From contig MU394098.1 in assembly GCA_022578605.1 (NCBI GenBank), forward strand, positions 248,001 through 312,000: a stretch of DNA of 64,000 nt, written 5' to 3'. The position numbers and the translations under genes are program-made. Shown piece after piece: positions 33,596 to 43,172 of this stretch. This stretch comes from Camillea tinctor (lineage: Eukaryota; Ascomycota; Sordariomycetes; Xylariales; Xylariaceae). The notes under the pieces were generated by a model. It was not told the DNA's origin and made no database searches. It saw nothing but the letters and a program-made list of their open reading frames with translations. Positions within the stretch are counted from its first letter, which is position 1, and every line of letters starts with the position of its first letter.

Positions 33596-35843
33596 AATAT
33601 ATGTCGGGCCCTTCCCTTTTATTGTTCTGTTTTCGGAATTCTTCCTTTGACTCGGGAGATTGACTTCCGGTGGCGTTATAATCGGCACGGACAAGTTATA
33701 AGTGCGTCCCGTTCGACGCGTCGAAGATGAATCGTTGTCGGGTTCCGGGTGCTCGGGAAAATCAGGGATGAGAAGCTAGGATCAGTCCCGATTATTCTAT
33801 CCCTCGTACAGTGGGAATGGGGCAGGTTATGCGTGTCTTGCAGGTAACTTGAAAATACGTAGGTTAGGTTAAATGGGTTTCAGTCACGATTTCGCATGTC
33901 CAACTACTAATGCGAGATTAGATTTACCCAGACCCTGGTCTCGGGACAGATTTAACTATAGATTGATTACATACATGCATGTCTAGTACCGGCTGGGTTA
34001 GTAGGTTACATTAGTACGTCCCAAGTAGGAACTCCATATTTGTACAGGGATTAAATTGACTACCTTCCATTATGTAATCATAGGGAGAGTAGTATGTAAA
34101 TCCCTCCGTGGAAAAATCCACGGAAAATCAGATCACAAAGTTACAAGTTTGTCGTGCAAATAGACTTTGGTATACGTGACTCAGGTCTCTCACTGTTGAA
34201 TGATTAAACTTACTAAGTAGGTTAGTGGGCACAGTAGGTACAAGTTTCCCTATCTCAAAGAAACTGTTGTCTCTAATTGAGAGTATTGAATGGCTGTAAA
34301 GGTGCTTCAGTCTCCTTTTTTCCGAGTAGTCTTGACCAATAAGGAGCCCCGGAAATCAATTAGGTTTACGGGTAATTGTGGTTGGGAATTAGACCTAGTT
34401 AGATAACTTTAACAGAATCAGCAGTTAATGCTTATGAAAACGAACATGTTTTAAATTTCCGAGAACCTGATCCGGGGAGAGTTTGCGTTGCTTAGTAAAT
34501 TCTGTAGGCAAGCTCTAGACGGAATATATATACCGGCAAAGGAAATATGAGAGATGGGGAGGCTAGCCAAGGTGATATTGTTCGCGACAGGGTCAGACAG
34601 GTCGATAAAACAATGGTATTTTTTATCGAGTCGCAAATAAGGACGTTGACTTCCACTAAGCCAGATATAGATTTGAGGTTTCTTTAAACACTATCTATTC
34701 TCCTGTTTTCTGAGTTCATCGCGTGGGTATAGAGTGTATAAGAATTTGATTCGTCCCTTTCCCAATATATGTAGACCTAGAAGTCTAAACATCTCCAGCC
34801 CATATTTTACAACTTCTATTTCTCACAAGCAATTCCTCATGAAGCTAAATGAACAAGGAAATATCCAAACTCATGATGGACCATATTAAAAACAGTGTAA
34901 TAGGAAAAAGGAGGATGTTATACTTACTTCTGGACCTATCCTACTTTAGAGCTATGCAAGTGTTTAATATTAGTAGCAATAAATTAGTTTCTGCTTTATT
35001 GATTTCATAATGTCATGACCGGGAAGAGCCCGTACGTTAGGGGAGCGAGAGATGTATATGTGTATTAAGTCACGTGATATATCGAACCTCATATCCCTAC
35101 CCCTATTTACAATATCCTCCATTGTTGAGTATCCTCTTTTATATTCTACAACGACCTCAATTGTCATAAGCTCTTCCACGAGGACTTTCAAAGCTGAAAT
35201 TCAATAACTCGTAGTTGCTGATCTCAGGACCCGTTGCATTTATAATCAAACGTTACCAAGTATTGAATGGAATTCCTGATTTAAAAAGCCTGTCGTCGTT
35301 GTTCACCTTTGTTTCGCCAGATCAGTCTAGCTTCTAGTATGTGACTCATTTGGTTGCTATATAGAGCCATTCAATACTTTCGCTTGATTTGAAATCACCC
35401 GCAACATTGTGGAAATAATCCATTCAATATAGAGATGCCGCATGTACTTTGACGATTAGGTTGAATCCAGCTAGTAGGAAATTCATATCTATTGGTTTGG
35501 TCGGTGATTTTATTACCCTAATAGATGTACTCCCCAGCCTTCCTCCTCGCGGATTGAGGTTAAATCGACCGCATTCTATGTAATGTGCCATTTTTTGAAG
35601 CATTGACCATTTTAAGGTCAAAAGATCAATAAATATCTATCAGTATGACTGGGCTGAGTCCAAGTAGACAATCAATATAAACTCCAGAATTAGAAACAGA
35701 ATACCATAGACTAGCCGCCTATAGTAAGAAAGCATTCACCATTCAATGCTAAGTAACCATGTCCATTCAACAGATGGGTTACTAGTGCTTCCATATACTA
35801 GTACTTCTAAACGGTGTTGAATGGTAGATTCTTCCCAGAAAAC
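33596..35843. other. AT-rich intergenic region with repeated CCATTCAATACT motifs
   Basis: Promoter side of the reductase (up to about 34 kb), then about 1.8 kb without a gene. It contains most copies of the 12-mer motif annotated separately. Short GTTAGTAGGTTA-type repeats occur near 33998 and 34210. Confidence 0.55.
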
Positions 35844-36388
35844 TATATAAACCCTCCTTTCCCTTGCCACTATTCTCACTCTTCCCCCCTCACCTTTACT
35901 ATTCTTCTCCATCCTTCCTACAGGTCACTATTAATCCATCACCCTAGTTACCTCTGTCAACTCTTCCTCCATCCATGCCATTACCTTTACTCTTTCTCCA
36001 TCGCCTTTGCTATTCTTCTCCATCCTTCCTACATCTTACTTTCCACATCATAACCTGAGTTATCTCCATTGACTCTCATTGCACGCTGCCTCTACAGCCT
36101 CTGAGGTCTCACTGAACGATACTCTACATATCAATTACATCTTCTGTTTCGCTTTCTCCTCTGTTCCTCACCTGAACAGCCCACAAAACTATCTAGAGGT
36201 ATACCTCTTGCGGCAGCCATTGCAGCCATACACCAACTGTATTGGAGATACCAGTGGTAGCCAGAACTGTTACTTTCCTTTTACCGACCACGTAAGTAAG
36301 TCCATTCAATACTCACTATTCCTCCTGTTCCCCAAGCGACCGACTTTGGAGAGCCCTATCCCCATAAAGCATTTAACCATTCAATACT
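34282..36388. repeat. Cluster of a 12-bp motif, CCATTCAATACT, in both orientations
   Basis: Exact copies lie at 34282-34293 (-), 35259-35270 (-), 35367-35378 (+), 36302-36313 (+) and 36377-36388 (+). One- to three-base variants are at 35420, 35739, 35763 and 35814 (-). I did not notice exact copies elsewhere in the window. The cluster lies upstream of, and inside, the leader of the Q/N-rich protein gene. It may be a binding site or part of a dispersed repeat. Confidence 0.75.
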
Positions 36389-37086
36389 TGTTAGCATCCC
36401 TTCACTTGCCTACACCTGTTTCTTCCTATCCATCTCTTCCTCCTCTACACCTTTCCCTTTACAACCTACTCTTTTCCCACCATTTCTCTGCAACCTTGTC
36501 TTTTTCCACTTTCTCTACTTACCTACACCTGTTTTCTTCCATCTTTCTATTCTTCTACGAAACCTTTTCTTCTACAACATCTTCTATTTCTACCATTCTC
36601 CTCCATTAACTTCTTCTATCAGAAGAACCTCTCTGAACGTACAAGAGTATCCCCTTGAGGTTGGTTCTTTCATTCCAATAGTCATTTCATACCTATAAGA
36701 TTCTCTCTACCTGCCTACATCTACTTCCTCCAGACCTTCAAGGTGTCACCGAACCTTTCCCTTTACAACCTCTCTCTCCCTCACCAGATCTCTTCATGCG
36801 AGTGATTCTTTGCGAGGCTATACCTCCTCATCGCGAACGTTTTTAATTTTCCAACACTAACCATCTCACCCGTTAGTGATAACAACCCTCTTGTAACCTC
36901 TACCTCGCTAGAGCTTCCGATCACTTTAGCTGGGAATTCATATCGTAGCTGCTCAACGCGTCGTAAGTATCCAGAAATTCCCTATCTGCACGCGGATCAC
37001 CAATTTAAAGTTATTTGAGGATTTGTATTGCAAGCATTTAATTCGGCGACCATTCTAATGCACCTGGCGACTAGGTAATTACGGCA
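35844..37086 (+). promoter_or_regulatory. TATA box and about 1.2-kb CT-rich leader of the Q/N-rich protein gene
   Basis: TATATAA at 35844-35850 is followed at once by a strongly C/T-rich plus strand that runs to about 36960. This looks like a transcription start and a long pyrimidine-rich leader, probably with introns (GTAAG donors near 36292 and 36963). Inside it a TTCTTCTCCATCCTTCCTAC block occurs twice (near 35903 and 36013), about 110 bp apart. A long open frame here (36079-36609) is only the low-complexity reading of this strand. Confidence 0.55.
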
Positions 37087-38866
37087 ATGTCTTACCCACA
37101 GCACTACGACGCCCAAGCGGCCTTGGCCAATAATCCAAAGATGAACAACACCCCTCGTAACCGTGGAGGCGTCATCGTAAGGGAAGCTGTCAACGTTCAT
37201 GACAACGTATTTCGTGGATACATTAAAAGCTTTCATGATGCTCTCACTGTTGAGGAGGAGTATAAAGAAACTTACGACGAGGAGGGAACAGATAATTCTG
37301 ATTTCCCCCTAAACGAGGGAGACCAACAAGGACTAGTAAAAGATCTCTTCGAGGCAATTATAAACACCAATGGGGTCCTAGAAAAGGAGACCAACTTTGC
37401 TTACAAGAAGATCGCTACCAATAAATACAGTCCTCTTGAGATCGAGCTCATGAGCTGGAAAGTGCTCGTAAGTATTCACAAGATTTGGATAGGTCGCTAA
37501 GTTATACTAACCACTTCACCTTAGGATGCCATTAGGGTAGCCCAAGACGGGAAAAATGAGATTCCCCCGTGGTATACTGAGGGTGGACCGAAATATCAGC
37601 GTTTCAAGTCATTCACGGAACGATTCTCTAAAGTCCGCGGTATTCTTAAGGTATGCAACACGTGATTCGTCATAACTATAGCTAGCTAACAAGTAACAGG
37701 AATCTAAAGACATGGTGAAGAACATCTTCACTAATGATATGTTCGCTTACCGATTGGCATGGAACCCGAGGGCTGAAGCCAGCGTAAGTACCGAGACATA
37801 AAGTTGGATGGTCTTATACTAACTAGGTTATTAGCGCAAGCAGACAAACCGCACTGGTAATCAGCGCAAGGGAAAGCTGGTCAAAATCGGTGCCAACCGT
37901 CAGGCCATGAGAATGCAGTTCTTACAACAGCAGGGTATTCATGTTCCTGCGAACGAAGACCCATTCCAGCACCAAGTCGATGAGGATGAATTTGAGAGAT
38001 TCGTCGCGGATAATGAGCAGGCTTCAAATGACGAAGAAGATGAGAATGATGATGAGCACGTTGACAAGAGACTCAAGCGAACGGCTTCACAAGCTGCCGC
38101 TCCTCCTCAGCTCCCTGTCGTCAATAATATGCGACGATATAGAGCTCAACGCCAAGCTGCACGCCGGGCTCAACTCAGTAACCCACCGCCACCAATCCCT
38201 CAGATGGCTGCCCCAAACAACCCACAATCTGGTATGGCTGTTCATAACCAACAATGGTTCCCGGCTCAGCCTATCGCAAACAACCCTCAGGCGGGTCCTC
38301 AACAGCCTCCTGCCGACCACCAGCAGCCTTTCGCTACTCCCGTGAACCAGATGACCCCAGCTGCTCCCCGGCAATCTATTCAGGATATTCCACGGCCTGC
38401 GGTGGTCATGCAACATGGACTGACCTTCCCAGTTGCTCAGGACAACTCTAATGCCAACGTTCCAGCCGAACCAGTCCTACCTGTCGCGCAATCTCCTGCT
38501 GCACAACCTGATGATGGAATTGACCTCAGCATTCTAGTGAGCCCTGTCATCCCCGTTGGTCAAATGGATGTCAACTATGATGCTATGGATGAGTTTAAGC
38601 TAGACGCTGATGCTGGCGTCGGCATTGTTGATGCACCTGAGGCCCCAGAGGACCATCCCAGTGATGCGGATGCCCCTCATGAGCCCGAATTTGCCATGGA
38701 TTTGGGTGTGCTTCCGAATATGGATCCTCAGAACATGGACATCCAGTTTGGTCACCAACAACCCAATGCCGAATATCAATTTGCCGGTCCACAACAACAA
38801 CTCGACAATCAGTATGCTGCTGAAAATCCTCAGATGAATGATTATCAAGATGCTGGAAACAACTAG
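37087..38866 (+). CDS. Q/N-rich protein of unknown function, possibly nuclear
   Basis: Predicted 540-residue protein in four exons: 37087-37467, 37525-37650, 37700-37783 and 37835-38866. I do not recognise a family. The N-terminal 200 residues look globular and helical, with ERFSKVRGILKES and NDMFAYRLAWNPRAEAS segments. Then come a basic stretch (RKGKLVKIGANRQAMRM), an acidic run (ASNDEEDENDDEHVDKR) with a KRLKR nuclear-localisation-like motif, and a long Pro/Gln/Asn-rich disordered tail. That composition fits a transcriptional or prion-like nuclear protein, which is inference. All introns have GTAAGT/GTATGC donors and CTAAC branch sites. The stop at 38864-38866 is TAG, and the same frame stays open and coding-like beyond it (see the next feature). 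Confidence 0.75.
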
Positions 38867-39145
38867 TCATTGAACAACAACTTGATCGATTTTAGCGGCT
38901 ATCAGGCTTTCGACAACAACTACATGTTCAACCAAGAAGATATTTCTCTCTATGGTGGCATTCACGGCAACAACGAAGCACAAGACCCCGAGCTTGCATT
39001 CATTGATCCTAGTCTACATGGTCAACAGCTTGCTGGAGAGCCTGAGGATCAACACAATTCTCAACTCAACGTGGATAACAATGCCTCCGTTGGGGATGCA
39101 ATGCTAGGAGAATTCTCGGTGGTGTTTGAGGACGAGGGATATTAG
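38867..39145 (+). other. In-frame Asn/Gln-rich extension behind an amber codon
   Basis: After the TAG at 38864-38866 the same frame continues for 92 codons (38867-39142) before the stop at 39143-39145. The composition is unchanged (SLNNNLIDFSGYQAFDNNY at the start, an acidic aromatic end FSVVFEDEGY). The best reading is that TAG replaced a CAG (Gln) codon, leaving the annotated protein about 93 residues short of its ancestor. Programmed read-through is the alternative. A possible 3'-UTR intron follows the final stop. Confidence 0.65.
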
Positions 39146-41723
39146 AGCTGAAAACAGTAAGTAGGCCTTTGCCCTCCTAAGCTGGGCTAGATACTAACAT
39201 TTCGGATAGGCTCGGCTGATATTTGCCTCTAAGGCAAGGAAAATATCCTCGTCGGACAATCTAGCAACTCGCTATTTTCCACAACAACTTGCTTTTTCGA
39301 CCAAATTCTTATCGGTTGTACGCCTTTTACCTACTCTTACTATGTTTCACCAAAAAAAGACCAAAAAAAAGTTTTCGCTCAAGCTCCTTTATCTCATGCT
39401 TCTCAATATGGCATCGGTTCATGGCCAGCATTCTTTGCTCTCAACGGAAGATACCCCCAGTGGTGTTGGAGTTATTGGCTTCAGGGGGGGAAAGGCTGGG
39501 ATATACCCATGGCATGATTAAGGAGTTCTTTTTACTATGCATTTATTTGACAACCATGTTCTTTTTCCATGCTGATGACAGTGTCTGTATGAGATATACT
39601 GAGCTATGGCATGAGATATGGTTTAGCGGAAATTGTATTGGAATATGGGAGAAATTGTATCAGCAGAATAGGCTCGAGGACTGGTGATAGTATGTGGCTA
39701 TCCTTGAGAGTCTGGATTGAGGATACATGTTTATTTGATTATTTCTCCCTTAGTTGATAAAAAACAAGAAAATCCATCATCATTGTTGGTGCTTTAATTG
39801 TGATGTGTTAATTTGTAATATTACATAAGTTCCTTAATTATCCAGGCTAAAACATATAACACGCTCAAAGGTTATCATAGTATCGTGATCATGGTGTTGT
39901 ATTTAAGATGTGAATAGAATAGAGCAATGCCAGTGGGCCTAACAGTGGATGACCTTATATATATACAAGTGTATGTAACAATACTATGACAAGGATATTA
40001 TTCCAAAGATGACGAACATACATGTGCTTAAAGTCAAGGTGAAGGGTCTTGGGCAGATAGAAATGGGACTAAAAGGTTAACCAATTTACAAAGCTACCTC
40101 TGCAGTTGGGCCCTCACATTACCTTATGCACAACCCTATGCACACATAGCTTTATAAGAGTCAAGTGTTACGTCAGAATGACTCAGCAGGCCTTAGTATT
40201 TAGTCCCTTTTCGGGTTTCATCATTATCTCTCCCTCTCTCCCGCATACACACACACACGAATAGCTCCATAGCACGGCAATATATCCCGTTGTGCCCAGA
40301 GCCTGTGTGTGTCTAGGGGGTCTTCCCCCACATCAAGAGTATATTAGGGTTTTAGGTTGTGATAGAACCCACACTGAATAGGATCTCTTTCATGAGTGAA
40401 ATAGCCCAGGATATAACTAACAACAGCTAGTCCTCTTATAAACATCAAAGTCCACCCTCGCATGCTCATACCACTCATATAAGTAAATGAGTTTTTACAA
40501 TGCGGACGCGATCACATGGCAACATGAGCTTAACGTCCAAACTGTGTTTGCCAAAATATTACATAGTCGGGAAGAATATTCGATTGTTTCTCTCTTTAAG
40601 CCGCTTGTCATATAAGTTATAGAACAGCAGGCACCTACGCACCCTATAGCAGCATAGGGTGTTTTATGCCATGAATTACCAGCCATATATGTGCCTATAT
40701 GCCGCGTGACTCTCGCGACGCCATGAGAAAACACCCATTAATATGAAGACTCCGTTCGGGGGTTTTCGAATGGGCTAACAATCAACATCCACCATTCACC
40801 ATTTATTTAGCGAGTAGACATTCAATTGAGAGAGGTACATGGTGCACAGTACCTATGGGATATATAGGTACGTATACGTGCTAGTATGGTTGCAGAGGGC
40901 TGAATAGCCTCATCTACGACCACCATTGTGGCACTATACTGTGTGAAGTTAAAGTACTTAAACATTCACTTCCTAGATTACATGGAAGTAAACTTGCGAT
41001 GTTAGAATAAACTAACATAGGTTAGTAGGTAGATGGGTCTGTGATTAATGTACCTAGTGTATATAATCTCCACGATCCCCCGGAGATGGGTGGGGACCGA
41101 AGAAGATCTTAGTCAGGGTAAATATACCTAGTGTATGGAGTACACCACAACGTATGCAAGTTATATACATTACATTAACTATATATATGTAATGACATAA
41201 AAGTACCTAAGGACCTCACCGTGACTGATCTACTTACTGATCTACGGGGGAAAAATATAATTTACGGGAAATAAAGTAGAATCCACAAAAATCTACAAAA
41301 AAGGAGAGATTAAATCGATGTTTAAAAAGCCCACGAGTACCAATGTACCCAAGTACCTTTCGAATCAGAAGAATGAGTAGCCAATTATGCGGAATGATTC
41401 TTGGTTGTACCTTTTGCGAAGAAATTATTGCTGCAATCTAACCTAACCTAGGTGACTTACCTACTACTAGGTAGGTAGGTAGGTACTGATCTGTATACCC
41501 TCCCCCTGTCTCACGTAACCAAGCACATGTCCTACGATCGAGACTTATTCCTCAATAAAACACCGAGTATCAAATACGGAACCAGCCCCTTCCTCTTCAC
41601 TTCCCAAAGTGAGACCGAATATTGAGAGTAGGTATACCGCAATCCTCGTAGACTTCATGATAGACTCTAGGTCAGATTGGGCCTCGGCAGTTCTTATGAT
41701 GTGATCCTCTCTCTCCTTCCGTT
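39146..41723. other. Intergenic region with a solo LTR and TAGG repeats
   Basis: The first 600 bases look like the 3' UTR and flank of the Q/N-rich gene. The solo LTR copy B and its duplication occupy 40161-40337. Near 41440-41490 there is CTAACCTAACCTAGG followed by (TAGG)4. No gene was recognised. Confidence 0.55.
40166..40332 (+). mobile_element. Solo LTR, copy B (167 bp) with 5-bp target-site duplication
   Basis: Begins TGTTACGTCAGAATGACTC and ends TCCCCCACA, with the perfect 5-bp direct repeat TCAAG on both sides (40161-40165 and 40333-40337). It is the same family as 17237-17369 but in opposite orientation. It is longer, partly because of an (AC)n expansion near 40250. Because the two copies differ in orientation and in target site, they are separate insertions, not the two ends of one element. 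Confidence 0.85.
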
Positions 41724-43172
41724 TCAGTTATTATCTCCGCAGTGCTTCTTGATAAGTTCAGCGATATCTCTAAGCATAAACTTGTTGGCGTAGTATAGCG
41801 CTGTCTTTCCCTTGTCGTCCTTGGCTCGGAGGTCGACGAGCCACGCGCACGTCTCGATGAAAAAATGCACCACTATCTCGTCGACCCCGTCCTCTTGCAC
41901 CAGTGCCCAGTGTAAATAACTCTGCTTGTGGCCCCAGCACATCTTCGGGATTTTGACCGCTAACATGTGCAGGAGATACTGAACCGTGAGAGGAACAGTA
42001 GCCCGCCGGTATAGACATTGGTGTAGCACGTACTCGATCTCGCGGATGGCGTCGGCCGCCACGAGCCGGTCTACGAGCACCTGTGTGATAGGTAGGTTGC
42101 GGTCGCGCTGTGTGGATGCCCTGAGACCCTTGATGATGCGCGAGCCGGCATACCCGTCGTTCTCAAGTTGTACAAGGTAGAGCGCATTTGCCGTGTGACT
42201 GTTGATGATCGCCCATGCTAGGGGTGACTTGTTGAACTTGTCCTGCGCAGCATGATTTGCTCCGTTTTGAACAAGAACTTTCATCACTTCTACGTTGTTG
42301 GTGCGAGTGGCGGCGAAATGAAGCGATTGGGCGCCGCGATGATGTTCCTCGCTCTTGTCTAGAGTGGGACCCATCTCACGTTGGATCAGAATACGCACAA
42401 CATCAACCATGCCTTCGAGAGAAGCGAGGTCTAGCACCGATACGAGTCCATCCCTGTACGGAATATAGGGGCGTCGAGTGTGCTTGGCCAGGATCTTAGC
42501 GACTGCTGGCTGGCGCTCGACGATAGAGAAGGCTAGGGCGGTAGTTTCTTCAAGATCATTGCGCTGACCAGCTCTCCATATGGGATTGGATATGTGGAAA
42601 GTCGAATCGATATAGACTTCTGTCTCGACTGGCGCGTCGACGTAGCAGCCCGCCTGGACTAGAGCGACGACAATCTCATGGTTTTGGTACTTCACAGCCA
42701 AAAACAAGGGTGTTGCGTTAAACTGATCTTTTGAATCAATATAAGGCTTGTAAAGGCCCAAGGCTTGTGGGATGATCTGGTTAACCATTCTCAATGAGCC
42801 AATTATACAAGCCCAATGCAGGGCCTGTGGTCGTCTGGTACTAGAGTGACGGGGAAGCTCGCGGTGCTTCCGAGCAAGTGGGCTGTCTTGGCCGTCGTAG
42901 TTGGACTGAGAAACCTGGTCGACTCGGTCGTCCTGGTGCTGGAAACCTGATGCCTCATATATACTCTTTACCGACAGGATGTCTTTCTTGTAGAGTAGAG
43001 GAGTTAGAAGTTCTCTCATATCACGCGACGTCCGTAGTAGGGAAGCGGCATCCCGCTGGGTAAGGAATCTGTCCACGAGGTAATATATAACATCTAAGCA
43101 GAGCTTCGGATGGCTAACGGGATCTAGTGATAGCTTAGGTTAATGAGGTACCTTACGCATTTCCAGAAGCAT
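41724..43172 (-). CDS. F-box-like protein with ankyrin repeats
   Basis: Ankyrin protein that probably links an SCF-type ubiquitin ligase or another partner to a target. The main exon (43123-41724) starts with an F-box-like helix pair, HPKLCLDVIYYLVDRF...DAASLLRTSRDMRELLTPLLY. Ankyrin units follow, including QALHWACIIGSLRMVNQIIP, NATPLFLAVKYQNHEIVVAL, QSLHFAATRTNNVEVMKVLV, KSPLAWAIINSHTANALYLV and KTALYYANKFMLRDIAELI. No Met opens this exon. The start at 43172 uses a 16-nt first exon and an unusually short 33-nt intron (43156-43124, donor GTAAGG, branch TTAAC), which gives 471 residues. This 5' end is tentative; a longer upstream intron is possible. The rest of the frame is intact. Confidence 0.75.

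Noticed and set aside
36079..36609. 176-codon Ser/Leu/Phe-rich frame
   Set aside because: Low-complexity reading of the CT-rich leader strand; no domain, and the strand bias explains the composition.
39289..39687. 132-codon frame behind the Q/N-rich gene
   Set aside because: Lies in the probable 3' UTR and flank, has no family features and no proper leader.
41440..41470. CTAACCTAACCTAGG as an interstitial telomere repeat
   Set aside because: The unit is CCTAA-like, not the CCCTAA expected of filamentous fungi, and it belongs to the dispersed CCTAGG motif class.
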